This document shows positions 1 through 7,414 of a DNA stretch of 11,158 bases, piece after piece (the stretch's first letter is position 1; each line of letters begins with the position of its first letter). The position numbers were made by a program, and so were the translations under genes. The notes beneath the pieces were generated by a model. That model did no database searches and had not been told where the DNA came from. It saw only the letters and a list, made by a program, of their open reading frames with translations. Source of the DNA: Brachyspira catarrhinii (lineage in GTDB: Bacteria; Spirochaetota; Brachyspiria; Brachyspirales; Brachyspiraceae); the NCBI RefSeq assembly GCF_005518285.1, contig NZ_SJDU01000039.1, positions 1-11,158 on the forward strand, given 5' to 3'.

Positions 1-9
1 ATATTATTT

Positions 10-828
10 ATGAAAAATTTGAATTTAAAAAAATTATTTTTCATAGTTTCAATTTTTATAATTTTCAATATTTCCGCATTTGCAAAAAGCGGTTTCGAGT
101 TTATATTGGGCATTCCAATAGGCGGAAACTATGCATATCCTACCAAAGACATGAAAGTTGCAGTGGACTATGTAAAATATGAAATGAGCGGATTTTTTGG
201 ATTTGATATTGGAGTTATTTCTCAATTAGGTTATATGTTTCAAATTAGAGACAGTTTAGCCGTAAGCGCTTTAGGAGAAATTGGATACGCTCGAGATAAA
301 TATCAATTAGAATATTATGGGGATAATTTTGGCATCTATGGAGGAAAATTTACTATTAGCCATAACAATATTCAAATAGGATTATTGCCAAAATTGAATA
401 TAAGAGGATTTTCAATAGGAATTGGAGGAGGAATAAAAATCCCCGTATCTTTATCATACTACGATGAGGAAACAAGTTATACTTCGGTAGATTATTCTAT
501 TGCTATAGTAGAAGGTGTCGAAGGAGATGGAGGATACTATCAAAAATTTATATCAAAAGTAAATATGGATAATAAAATTATATATTATGCAAAAATTACT
601 TTAGATTATTCGCTATTTATTAATGATAATATAGCCTTTAATATAGGATTATATTTTGGATACGATTTTCTCCCTAAATATCAAATATTAGCTTTCAGTT
701 ATTATACATATTCTTCAATGTTTCCATTTGAGGATGATGGAAAAAATTATTATGTTGAAAAAGCGAAGAATTACGGGACTTTTGATTTCGGAGTTCAATT
801 AGGATTTAGATTTGGACCGAGAGTTTAA
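10..828 (+). CDS. Exported beta-rich protein, probable outer-membrane barrel
   Basis: The 272-residue product starts with a classic signal peptide: lysines at residues 2-8, a hydrophobic core at about 9-22, and a likely signal peptidase I site after AFA (residues 23-25). The mature part has many short alternating hydrophobic/polar stretches rich in Gly, Tyr, Phe and Ile, such as 'IGLLPKLNIRGFSIGIGGGIKIPVS' cut into strand-sized units by polar turns. It ends in an amphipathic strand, 'FGVQLGFRF', followed by GPRV. This is how small outer-membrane beta-barrels of diderm bacteria look. I recognise no named family or enzyme motif. Only nine bases precede the ATG, so its ribosome binding site and promoter are mostly outside the window. 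A hairpin with a T-run follows at 875-899, so it may be a separate transcript from dapF. The export call is firm, the barrel call is inference, and the function is unknown. Confidence 0.8.
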   Translation: MKNLNLKKLFFIVSIFIIFNISAFAKSGFEFILGIPIGGNYAYPTKDMKVAVDYVKYEMSGFFGFDIGVISQLGYMFQIRDSLAVSALGEIGYARDKYQLEYYGDNFGIYGGKFTISHNNIQIGLLPKLNIRGFSIGIGGGIKIPVSLSYYDEETSYTSVDYSIAIVEGVEGDGGYYQKFISKVNMDNKIIYYAKITLDYSLFINDNIAFNIGLYFGYDFLPKYQILAFSYYTYSSMFPFEDDGKNYYVEKAKNYGTFDFGVQLGFRFGPRV

Positions 829-874
829 ATATTTTTCTATTAATAATATAATTTAATTTATTAGTTCAAAAACG

Positions 875-905
875 GTTTATACTTAATTATAAACTTTTTA
901 TTTTA
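875..905 (+). terminator. Weak intrinsic terminator-like hairpin
   Basis: A perfect 7-bp stem (GTTTATA at 875-881 and TATAAAC at 888-894) closes a 6-base loop and is followed directly by TTTTT, then ATTTTATT. It lies 47 bases after the stop of the exported-protein gene and before dapF. The stem has only two G-C pairs, so termination may be partial; an A-run on its left side could pair with the T-run and make it work in both directions. It would separate the first gene from dapF, but chance in AT-rich DNA is possible. Confidence 0.45.
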
Positions 906-935
906 TTAAATCATTGTAGGATTTGAAATATTATT

Positions 936-1802
936 ATGACAAACAAAATTTTATCATTCACGAAAATGCATGGAATTGGAAACGATTATATTTATATAGA
1001 TTGTTTCAAAGAAGATTTTACGATTAAAGAGGCAAAAAAATACGCTCCGATTTTAAGTGACAGACATTTTTCAATCGGCGGAGACGGAATAATTTTGATA
1101 ATGCCGAGCGAAAAAAACGACAAAGCAGATGTCCGAATGAGAATGTTTAATGCGGACGGTTCGGAAAGCGAAATGTGCGGAAACGGAATAAGATGCGTAG
1201 CCAAATATACTTACGATAAAGGAATAAGTAAAAATAATCCGCTCAAAATAGAAACTTTAAGAGGAATACTCGAAGCTAAATTATTTATAAAAAACGGAGA
1301 AGTCGACTCGGTTGAAATAAATATGGACTCTCCAATTTTGGAAGGCTTAAAAATTCCAACTACAATAAATAAAAACCCGATAATTGACGAGCCAATCGAA
1401 ATAAACGGAAAAAAATATTTATTTACGGCGGTTTCTATGGGCAATCCTCATGCCGTGATATTCGTAGACGATTTGGAAAATTTGGATATAAGCTCTATCG
1501 GAAAATTGATTGAAAATAATTCTATATTTCCAAATAGAACGAATGTGGAATTTGTGGAAATAATAAACAAAGGCGAAGTGAGACAGAGAACTTGGGAGCG
1601 AGGAAGCGGAGAGACTTTAGCCTGCGGAACGGGAGCATCCGCCGTTTGCGTTGCGGGATTCATAAGCGAAAGAACGGAAAGCAAAATTTTAAATCATCTT
1701 TTGGGAGGAGATTTGACTCTCGATTATAGAGACGGAAAAGTTTTTATGAAAGGAGAGGCGAGATATTCGTTTGAAGGGAAAATAAATTTGAGTAATCTAT
1801 GA
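936..1802 (+). CDS. dapF: Diaminopimelate epimerase
   Basis: DapF interconverts LL- and meso-diaminopimelate in the cytoplasm, supplying meso-DAP for peptidoglycan and for lysine. The 288-residue length is normal for the family. The signature N-terminal motif is MHGIGNDY (residues 11-18), with GGDG at 48-51. The two catalytic cysteines are both present: Cys81 in NADGSESEMCGNGIRC (72-87) and Cys230 in ERGSGETLACGTGASA. The two halves form the usual pseudo-symmetric epimerase fold, with one cysteine from each half. The chosen ATG has a weak AGGA at 918-921, about 14 bases upstream; the ATG at 966 would begin inside the conserved motif and is not used. The gene faces murI tail to tail across a repeat-containing gap. 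The presence of dapF suggests DAP rather than ornithine chemistry in this organism, but does not prove what the cell wall contains. Confidence 0.97.
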   Translation: MTNKILSFTKMHGIGNDYIYIDCFKEDFTIKEAKKYAPILSDRHFSIGGDGIILIMPSEKNDKADVRMRMFNADGSESEMCGNGIRCVAKYTYDKGISKNNPLKIETLRGILEAKLFIKNGEVDSVEINMDSPILEGLKIPTTINKNPIIDEPIEINGKKYLFTAVSMGNPHAVIFVDDLENLDISSIGKLIENNSIFPNRTNVEFVEIINKGEVRQRTWERGSGETLACGTGASAVCVAGFISERTESKILNHLLGGDLTLDYRDGKVFMKGEARYSFEGKINLSNL

Positions 1803-1844
1803 TATAACAATAGATTTTCGCATAAATGAGACAAAAAGTTATTG

Positions 1845-1961
1845 GTCATTGCGAGTGAGTTAAAACGAACGAAAGAATCCGCTTTAAATAGATTACTTCG
1901 GCTATAAAATAACCTCGTAATGACAAATTTAATGTCATTGCGAGCGTAAGTGAAGCAATCC
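1845..1961. repeat. Cluster of three GTCATTGCGAG/GAAGCAATCC repeat units
   Basis: Three related units lie in the gap between dapF and murI. Unit 1 (1845-1880, plus) starts GTCATTGCGAG and ends CGAAAGAATCC. Unit 2 (1891-1924) is the same unit inverted: it starts GATTACTTCG and ends CTCGTAATGAC, differing from the exact complement of the unit 1 start at one base. Unit 3 (1934-1961, plus) is the most regular, GTCATTGCGAG then CGTAAGT then GAAGCAATCC. Units 1 and 2 face each other over a 10-base spacer and could form a long imperfect hairpin on either strand, possibly helping to end transcripts from both convergent genes. Sequences beginning 'CATTGCGAGCGAAGCGAAGCAATCC' are, from general knowledge, a widespread intergenic repeat in many bacteria. 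No transposase is nearby and mobility is only a guess. Confidence 0.75.
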
Positions 1962-2037
1962 GAAAATAAATATAATAAAAAAATACACCGCAATTAAATG
2001 CAATACCTTTTATAATTCAAGTTTACTTTATATAGAT

Positions 2038-2133
2038 TTATTTTGCGAAAGTTCCCAATTGATGAGTGATTTCAGTTTGCCAACTTCCATTTGGATATAT
2101 GTCATAATATTTTTGCACTTCAATAACTTTATT
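2038..2133 (-). pseudogene. Orphan C-terminal coding fragment, unidentified
   Basis: On the minus strand an open stretch of 31 codons ends in TAA at 2038-2040. It reads like the tail of a real protein, not random AT-rich DNA: it contains YYDIYPNGSWQTEITHQLG, with Trp, Pro, Gly, His and a balanced mix of charged residues. It has no ATG, and an in-frame stop (TTA on the plus strand at 2134-2136) closes it upstream, just before the murI stop codon. The local base composition is less A/T-extreme than the surrounding gap. The simplest reading is the remnant of a gene whose front was lost when this gap was rearranged, perhaps with the neighbouring repeats. I do not recognise the family. Chance remains possible at this length. 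Confidence 0.35.
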
Positions 2134-2147
2134 TTAAAAAATATTTA

Positions 2148-2966
2148 CTAATCCAAATTAACGAATTCCAATTCATATTTTTCATTATTCAAAAATATAT
2201 TCAAAAGATTTTTAGCTTTAATTTTATCGTTTGAAGTCGTGTATATGATTAATTTATTTTTTTTAATAATGTTATTATTTAAAAGATTATTTTCTTTCAA
2301 ATATTTTTTTACCGAAAAAGCGGTTGGACGACTCGGTTCTATAATTTTTTTTACATTCTTTTTATTTTCTTTCAAAACTTTTTTTATATCATTCATTATT
2401 AAAGGATAATGAGTGCAGGCTAAAAGCAAACAGTCGGAATTTGAATCTATTCTTTTTATATAATTATTTAATATTTCAAATCTGTCTTCAAAACTTTGCC
2501 AATCGTTTTCTATCATTGGACATAATTTTTTGCAAACTATTTGAGTAATTTTTATGTCTTTATTTTTTTCTTTTATTTTTCTTAAATATATTTTTGATTT
2601 AACCGTAAAGTCCGTAGCCATAATAGATATATTATCTTTGGCAATTTTATTTGCTTCGGCACAAGCGTTTGAAATAACTTCTATTATTGGAATATCAAAT
2701 TTTTCTTTCAATATTTCGGATGCCGATGCGGTAATCGTGTTGCATCCTATAACCAATATTTTGCAATTTTTATTTATAAGAAATTCCGCCATTTTTGAAG
2801 ATAATTCAATTATTTCTTTTTTTGATTTGTCTCCATAAGGAATATTTTTATTGTCTCCAAAATAAATATAATTTTCGTTTGGCATCAATTTTAATAATTC
2901 TCTTAAAACCGTTATTCCGCCAAATCCCGAATCGAATATTCCTATAGGTTTTGAATTAATATTCAT
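2148..2966 (-). CDS. murI: Glutamate racemase
   Basis: MurI converts L-glutamate to D-glutamate, which MurD adds to the peptidoglycan stem peptide. With the start used here the product is 272 residues, normal for the family. It opens with PIGIFDSGFGGITVL, containing catalytic-site Asp12 and Ser13. The two catalytic cysteines are Cys75 in VIGCNT and Cys184 in LLLACTHYP, the latter with His186; a YFGD..NIPYGDKS segment lies between DSG and the first cysteine. The frame stays open to an ATG at 3021-3023, adding 19 hydrophobic residues, but I reject that start. A good minus-strand promoter has its -10 box at 2995-3000, so transcription should begin near 2988, inside the extension. The ATG at 2964-2966 also has GGA upstream in ACGGATTT and sits at the conserved family N-terminus. 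It converges on dapF and diverges from oadG. Confidence 0.95.
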   Translation of the reverse strand: MNINSKPIGIFDSGFGGITVLRELLKLMPNENYIYFGDNKNIPYGDKSKKEIIELSSKMAEFLINKNCKILVIGCNTITASASEILKEKFDIPIIEVISNACAEANKIAKDNISIMATDFTVKSKIYLRKIKEKNKDIKITQIVCKKLCPMIENDWQSFEDRFEILNNYIKRIDSNSDCLLLACTHYPLIMNDIKKVLKENKKNVKKIIEPSRPTAFSVKKYLKENNLLNNNIIKKNKLIIYTTSNDKIKAKNLLNIFLNNEKYELEFVNLD

Positions 2967-2994
2967 AAAAATAAATCCGTATAAATTAAAATCC

Positions 2995-3023
2995 ATTATA
3001 TAGAAAATTAACATAATAATCAA
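2995..3023 (-). promoter_or_regulatory. Sigma-70-type promoter for murI
   Basis: Reading the minus strand, TTGATT (3023-3018) is followed after exactly 17 bases by a perfect TATAAT (3000-2995). Transcription would start at about 2988, giving a leader of roughly 22 bases before the murI ATG at 2966. Position, spacing and the exact -10 box make this convincing even in AT-rich DNA. The -35 box coincides with the rejected upstream ATG of the murI frame. Confidence 0.7.
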
Positions 3024-3060
3024 TATATTTTACCATTCGTTATATTTTATATTAATTTAC

Positions 3061-3089
3061 TTGAATATAAACAAAAAATATTGTATAAT
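3061..3089 (+). promoter_or_regulatory. Sigma-70-type promoter for oadG-oadA-oadB-bioY
   Basis: TTGAAT (3061-3066) is separated by 17 bases from a perfect TATAAT (3084-3089). Transcription would start near 3096, about 32 bases before oadG. It stands back to back with the murI promoter; the two -35 boxes are 37 bases apart, close enough that one bound regulator could affect both, although I see no clear operator palindrome between them. Confidence 0.72.
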
Positions 3090-3127
3090 CTATCATAAAA
3101 ATTAAATTAAAAATAGGAGAATATTTT

Positions 3128-3367
3128 ATGAATAACGATATATTGGCGGCTATTCAAATAATGCTTATAGGTATGGGCGTTGTCGTTTTGTTTTTGATTA
3201 TATTGGTTTATGCAATGAAATTCGTAAGTTTGGTTGTTGCCCAAGTAAACAAAATAATGCCTCCGCAAGAAGAAGCGGTTTCGTCCGCTCCCGTTCAATC
3301 GGCAAGCGGAGATAAAACAAAGGCTATAGCGATAGCTTTGGCTCATATACATGCTAATAAAAAGTAA
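3128..3367 (+). CDS. oadG: Oxaloacetate decarboxylase gamma subunit (OadG family)
   Basis: OadG is the small membrane subunit that holds the alpha subunit onto the beta subunit in the sodium-pumping decarboxylase. The 79-residue product has one membrane helix at about residues 8-35, carrying the typical GMGVVVLFL segment. A short linker follows (MPPQEEAVSSAPVQSASG), and then a C-terminal DKTKAIAIALAHIHANKK helix like the family's AIAAAI tail. The lone His in that tail could serve the zinc-binding role described for OadG, but this is inference. AGGAGA at 3115-3120, seven bases before the ATG, is a strong ribosome binding site. It is the first gene of the operon, 50 bases ahead of oadA. Such short proteins are weakly conserved, so much of the assignment rests on context, which is unambiguous. 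Confidence 0.9.
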   Translation: MNNDILAAIQIMLIGMGVVVLFLIILVYAMKFVSLVVAQVNKIMPPQEEAVSSAPVQSASGDKTKAIAIALAHIHANKK

Positions 3368-3417
3368 TAAAAATAAATTAACTTTAGTTTTAAATATTTT
3401 CAAGGAGAAATTAAATA

Positions 3418-5214
3418 ATGTCAAAAAAAGAAATTAAATTTATGATAACGGCGTTTAGAGACGGTTTTCAATCCGTTTACGGAGCGAGAGTTCTATCTAA
3501 AGATTTTATGCCCGCCGTTGAAGCTTTCGTAAATGCGGGAGTTAAATATTTTGAATCGGGCGGAGGAGCTACATTTCAAAGCGCTTTTTTCTACAATAAC
3601 GAAAACGCTTTCGATGTAATGGATTCCTTCAGAAAAACGGTAGGTCCCGATGTCGATTTGCAAACTTTGGCGCGAGGCGTTAATGTTGTGGGACTCGAAT
3701 CTCAACCGAGAGAGATGATTAAATTGCATGCCGATTTATTCAAAAAACATGGAGTAACTACGATTAGAAATTTTGACGCTTTAAACGATGTGAATAATTT
3801 GATTTATAGCGGAAAATGTATCAAAGAAGCGGGACTCAAACATCAAGTATGCGTTACTATGATGGCTTTGCCTCCAGGTTGTAAAGGCGCGCATGACTCC
3901 GAATTCTACGCTAAAGTATTGAAACAGATTATGGATAATGTGGAATACGATTCGGTATGTTTCAAGGACGCTTCTGGAACTACCACTCCTCAAGTCGTTT
4001 ACGATACGGTTAAAGAGGCGAGAAAATTGCTCGGAAGCGATATTCGTATTCAAGTTCATAGCCATGAAACCGCTGGAATCGGAGCTTTGCAATATAAAGC
4101 GGCTATCGAAGCTGGAGCGGATTATATAGATTTGTCTTTGGCTCCAGTGTCTGGCGGAACATGTCAAACGGACTTAATAGTTATGTGGCATGCTTTAAGA
4201 GGAACGGATTATTATTTCGATATAGATATTGACAAAATAAGAGACGCAGAAGAAGTATTCAAAGATTGCATGAAAGATTATTTCTTGCCTCCTGAAAGCA
4301 GAACGGTAGAGCCGATGATTCCGTTTGCGCCAATGCCCGGCGGAGCTTTAACGGCGAATACTCAAATGATGCGCGACATTAATGTTATGAACAGATTCCC
4401 AGAAGTCATTAAAGCTATGACGGAAGTGGTTGAAAAAGGAGGATTCGGAACTTCGGTAACTCCAGTGTCTCAATTTTATTTCCAGCAAGCTTTCAATAAT
4501 GTAATGCAAGGAGCTTGGAAAAAAATTGCTGACGGATACGGCAAAATGGTTTTGGGTTATTTCGGTAAAACTCCAAGCGTTCCAGATGCGGAAATAGTTA
4601 AAATTGCAAGCGAACAGTTAGGATTGCAACCTACAACGGAACTCGCTATGGATATTGACGATAAAAATCCTAAAAAAGGTAGAAAAGCTGCGGAACAAGC
4701 TCTTAAAGACGCGGGAATTAACGATTTATCCGATGAAAATGTGTTTATAGCGGCGGCTTGTAAAGAAAAAGGAATTCAATTCTTAAAAGGCGAAGCTAAA
4801 CTCGGCATAAGAAAGAATGCGGGCGGAGACGGAGTCAAATCCACAAGCAACGAAGTGACTGTAACGGTTGGTGGTTCAAGTTATGGAATAAAAATTGAAA
4901 ACGGAAAAGCCATAGTTGACGGCGTAAGTTACGATTACACGATAAAAGACGGCATTTCGCAAACTGCATCCGCTCCAGCTCAAGCATCTTCAAGCGGTAG
5001 CGCTACTCCAATAACGGCGGGCTTGCCAGGAACGGTTGTAAAAATAGTCTCTCCAGTCGGAACTCAAGTTTCGGACGGAACTACGATATTGATTGTAGAA
5101 GCTATGAAAATGGAAGTTGAAATAAAATCTTCCGTTTCTGGTTCGGTTAAAGAGATTAAAGTTAAACCAGGCGATTCGATTGTCGCGGGGCAAGAATTGG
5201 CTATAGTCGGTTAA
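3418..5214 (+). CDS. oadA: Oxaloacetate decarboxylase alpha subunit (carboxyltransferase plus biotin carrier)
   Basis: OadA moves the carboxyl group of oxaloacetate to biotin, leaving pyruvate; OadB then decarboxylates the carboxybiotin. The 598 residues match the family's usual size. The carboxyltransferase barrel spans about residues 5-290: R14-D15 in RDGFQS with Gln18, the expected carbamylated Lys183 in CFKDASGT, metal ligands His214 and His216 in QVHSHETAG, and Thr248 in SGGTCQTD. The conserved PYC/OADA domain follows. A flexible Ala/Ser/Gly linker (about 510-530) leads to a biotinyl domain with EAMKMEVE, where Lys564 is the biotin site 34 residues from the C-terminus. AAGGAG (3402-3407) precedes the ATG. 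Several usual barrel motifs are altered (see findings). The barrel type is that of 2-oxoacid enzymes, which argues against methylmalonyl-CoA or glutaconyl-CoA decarboxylases. Pyruvate carboxylase subunit B is the main alternative, made unlikely by oadG and oadB. Codons look more G/C-rich than nearby genes, consistent with high expression. Confidence 0.95.
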   Translation: MSKKEIKFMITAFRDGFQSVYGARVLSKDFMPAVEAFVNAGVKYFESGGGATFQSAFFYNNENAFDVMDSFRKTVGPDVDLQTLARGVNVVGLESQPREMIKLHADLFKKHGVTTIRNFDALNDVNNLIYSGKCIKEAGLKHQVCVTMMALPPGCKGAHDSEFYAKVLKQIMDNVEYDSVCFKDASGTTTPQVVYDTVKEARKLLGSDIRIQVHSHETAGIGALQYKAAIEAGADYIDLSLAPVSGGTCQTDLIVMWHALRGTDYYFDIDIDKIRDAEEVFKDCMKDYFLPPESRTVEPMIPFAPMPGGALTANTQMMRDINVMNRFPEVIKAMTEVVEKGGFGTSVTPVSQFYFQQAFNNVMQGAWKKIADGYGKMVLGYFGKTPSVPDAEIVKIASEQLGLQPTTELAMDIDDKNPKKGRKAAEQALKDAGINDLSDENVFIAAACKEKGIQFLKGEAKLGIRKNAGGDGVKSTSNEVTVTVGGSSYGIKIENGKAIVDGVSYDYTIKDGISQTASAPAQASSSGSATPITAGLPGTVVKIVSPVGTQVSDGTTILIVEAMKMEVEIKSSVSGSVKEIKVKPGDSIVAGQELAIVG

Positions 5215-5257
5215 TTTGGCGCGGTATTAAGGATATATTTATAAAAGGAGAAAATAA

Positions 5258-6718
5258 ATGAATAAAATATTTTTTGTATTTGCGCTTATATTTATAACGA
5301 CTTCGGTTTTATTGTCGCAAGAAAATCCAGTAGTTGTTTCCGAAAACGATTTGGAAAATATGAGCATTATAGAAAATACCGAAGAAACAACGGAAAACGA
5401 TATTGGCGGTTCTTCGGAAAAATTAGATATTAAAGAATCGATTATTTCGCTTTTAAGAAATACGGCTTTCGGCGGATTTTTTCCTAAAAGCGAAGAGGAT
5501 ATAGCGGAAGAAAAACTTAAAGAAGAGAGAAGCATTAGGGAAAAATACGAAATTAAATTGCATGATATTCAAATAAAAAAAGTTCCTCTATGGCAAAATC
5601 TTATAATGATTTTCGTAGGATTAGTTTTAATTTATTTGGCTATCGCAAAAGGTTTCGAGCCTTTGCTTTTGATTCCAATCGGCATGGGCGGAATATTGGC
5701 TAATATACCAGTAGCGAATATTGCGGCTATTCCCGTAGTTCAGGTTATAAATAATATTCCCGTTACTTTAAGCGCGGGAGGATTTTTAGGGCAGGTTTAC
5801 ACTTTCGGTATAGAAGCGGGTTTGTTTCCGTTATTTATATTTATGGGTGTGGGAGCTATGACGGATTTCGGTCCTCTTATTGCAAATCCTAAAACGGCGT
5901 TGCTTGGAGCGGCGGCGCAAATAGGAATATTCGGAACATTGCTTGGCGCTATGCTTTTGTCCGCTTATGTTCCAGTTATAACATTTACTTTAAGAGACGC
6001 GGCTTCGATTGGCATAATCGGAGGAGCGGACGGTCCTACGGCTATATTCACGGCTTCAAAATTGAGCCCGAGTTTGCTTGGAGCTATTGCGGTTGCCGCA
6101 TATTCTTATATGGCTTTAGTTCCAATAATTCAGCCTCCTATAATGAAACTTTTAACGACAGAAGAAGAGCGAAAAATAGTAATGAAACAGCTTCGTCCAG
6201 TAAGCAAGAGAGAAAAAATTATTTTCCCTCTTACCGTTATCATATTAATCGCTTTGCTTTTGCCCGATGCGGCTCCTCTTATAGGCGCTTTGATGTTTGG
6301 AAATTTAATCAGAGAATCTGGCGTGACGGAAAGACTTTCAAAAACCGCTCAAAACGAATTTATAAATATAGTGACAATTCTTTTGGGGTTGTCGGTTGGA
6401 AGCAAATTAGCCGCCGAAAAATTCTTGCGATTTGAAACTATAGGGATATTGGTTTTGGGGCTTGTCGCTTTTTCTATGGGAACCGCGGGAGGAGTTTTAC
6501 TCGCTAAATTAATGAATCTTTTTAGCAGAGAAAAAATAAATCCGCTTATAGGAGCGGCGGGAGTTTCCGCCGTTCCAATGGCTGCGAGAGTGGCAAATAA
6601 AGTCGGGCAGGAATCCAATCCTCAAAATTTTCTTTTGATGCATGCAATGGGTCCGAATGTATCGGGAGTTATAGGCTCCGCTGTTGCCGCGGGAGTTTTG
6701 CTTGCCATATTAGGATAA
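5258..6718 (+). CDS. oadB: Oxaloacetate decarboxylase beta subunit, with N-terminal extension
   Basis: OadB is the integral membrane subunit that decarboxylates carboxybiotin and exports sodium. The 378-residue core starts near residue 109 and is clearly the OadB/MmdB/GcdB family: [19 protein letters not shown], then [13 protein letters not shown] with Asp258 (corresponding to the essential membrane Asp of characterised pumps), [18 protein letters not shown], and near the end [20 protein letters not shown] and [15 protein letters not shown]. There are many membrane segments. Ahead of the core lie about 108 extra residues: a signal-peptide-like helix (1-20), an acidic Glu/Asn/Thr-rich stretch (about 22-58), a short helix, then a highly charged Glu/Lys stretch (about 79-107) that may form a coiled coil. 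A strong AAAGGAG (5244-5250) fixes the start at 5258, so the extension is translated. The core alone could also belong to a methylmalonyl-CoA or glutaconyl-CoA pump; the adjacent oadA decides. Confidence 0.95.
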   Translation: MNKIFFVFALIFITTSVLLSQENPVVVSENDLENMSIIENTEETTENDIGGSSEKLDIKESIISLLRNTAFGGFFPKSEEDIAEEKLKEERSIREKYEIKLHDIQIKKVPLWQNLIMIFVGLVLIYLAIAKGFEPLLLIPIGMGGILANIPVANIAAIPVVQVINNIPVTLSAGGFLGQVYTFGIEAGLFPLFIFMGVGAMTDFGPLIANPKTALLGAAAQIGIFGTLLGAMLLSAYVPVITFTLRDAASIGIIGGADGPTAIFTASKLSPSLLGAIAVAAYSYMALVPIIQPPIMKLLTTEEERKIVMKQLRPVSKREKIIFPLTVIILIALLLPDAAPLIGALMFGNLIRESGVTERLSKTAQNEFINIVTILLGLSVGSKLAAEKFLRFETIGILVLGLVAFSMGTAGGVLLAKLMNLFSREKINPLIGAAGVSAVPMAARVANKVGQESNPQNFLLMHAMGPNVSGVIGSAVAAGVLLAILG

Positions 6719-6794
6719 TAGAATAAAATATAAATTAAATAAAAAGATAAAAAATAAATTATAAAAATAAATAAATTTTTTTAAGGAGAAAAAA

Positions 6795-7385
6795 ATGACT
6801 ACATTAATTAAAAAATACAACGATGCGAGAGTTTATTTGATTAACGACGCGAGTATGGTTCAAAAAATGGCGCTTTCAATACTTTTTGCCATAATTTTAG
6901 CCGTTGCCTCTCAAATAAAAATATTTCTCTCTTTCACGCCCGTGCCAATCAATCTTGGAACATTTGCCGTTTGTATGGCGGGGACAACTTTAGGAGGTTT
7001 CTGGGGATTTATTTCGGTTGCAATATATATGTTAGCGGCAGCCGTTGGACTTCCAGTCATCGCGGGTTCGAGCTTTTTGGGAGCGACTACGGGATATATA
7101 GTAGGCTATTCTATTTGCGCTTTCGCTTTGGGAAAATGGACGGAAAAATGCGATATAAAAAAATATAGTTTTATAAAGACTTCAGCCGTTTTATTTATAT
7201 TCCAAATAGCGATTATTCATATATGCGGTATGATAGGATTGTATATTTGGTCCGTTTATTCGCCCAATATTCAACCTTACACTCTCACGGAAGTTATAAT
7301 GAAAGGGACCGTTCCGTTTTTGCTTACAGACAGCATAAAAGCTATGGTTCTTTCGTTATCGATGGGCTTTATTCTTAAAAAATAA
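6795..7385 (+). CDS. bioY: Biotin transporter, BioY substrate-binding component
   Basis: BioY is the membrane S-component that captures biotin, usually coupled to an EcfA/EcfT energising module but able to work alone in some bacteria. The 196 residues form about six membrane helices. Family landmarks are FTPVPINLGTFAV (about 47-59), AGTTLGGFWGF, IYMLAAAVGLPVIAGSSFLG (about 76-95) followed by TTGYIVGY, and a C-terminal helix ending in lysines. AAGGAG at about 6782-6787 precedes the ATG. The 76-base AT-only gap after oadB shows no terminator, while a strong terminator follows bioY, so it is probably the last gene of the oad operon. That fits its role, since OadA must be biotinylated. No EcfA or EcfT gene lies in the window, so it either uses a shared module elsewhere or acts alone. 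Confidence 0.92.
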   Translation: MTTLIKKYNDARVYLINDASMVQKMALSILFAIILAVASQIKIFLSFTPVPINLGTFAVCMAGTTLGGFWGFISVAIYMLAAAVGLPVIAGSSFLGATTGYIVGYSICAFALGKWTEKCDIKKYSFIKTSAVLFIFQIAIIHICGMIGLYIWSVYSPNIQPYTLTEVIMKGTVPFLLTDSIKAMVLSLSMGFILKK

Positions 7386-7414
7386 GAAAGTTTTGAAATT
7401 AAAAATATATAAAG

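Noticed and set aside
824..852. TATAAT at 847-852 as a dapF promoter
   Set aside because: No acceptable -35 box at the right distance, and a terminator-like hairpin lies between it and dapF; chance match in AT-rich DNA.
1724..1993. 89-codon minus-strand open frame over the end of dapF and the repeats
   Set aside because: Its sequence is a translation of the dapF complement and the intergenic repeat units; it has no family motif, and such repeat-born frames are frequent false calls.
2554..2838. 94-codon plus-strand frame opposite murI
   Set aside because: It is the shadow of the murI coding strand, which carries all catalytic motifs; no ribosome binding site or independent family signal.
3107..3424. 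105-codon minus-strand frame opposite oadG
   Set aside because: Antisense to a well-supported oadG with its own promoter and ribosome binding site; composition is that of a complement.
3418..5214. OadA as pyruvate carboxylase subunit B
   Set aside because: The barrel plus biotin domain would fit, but adjacent oadG and oadB and the absence of a biotin carboxylase gene favour the decarboxylase pump.
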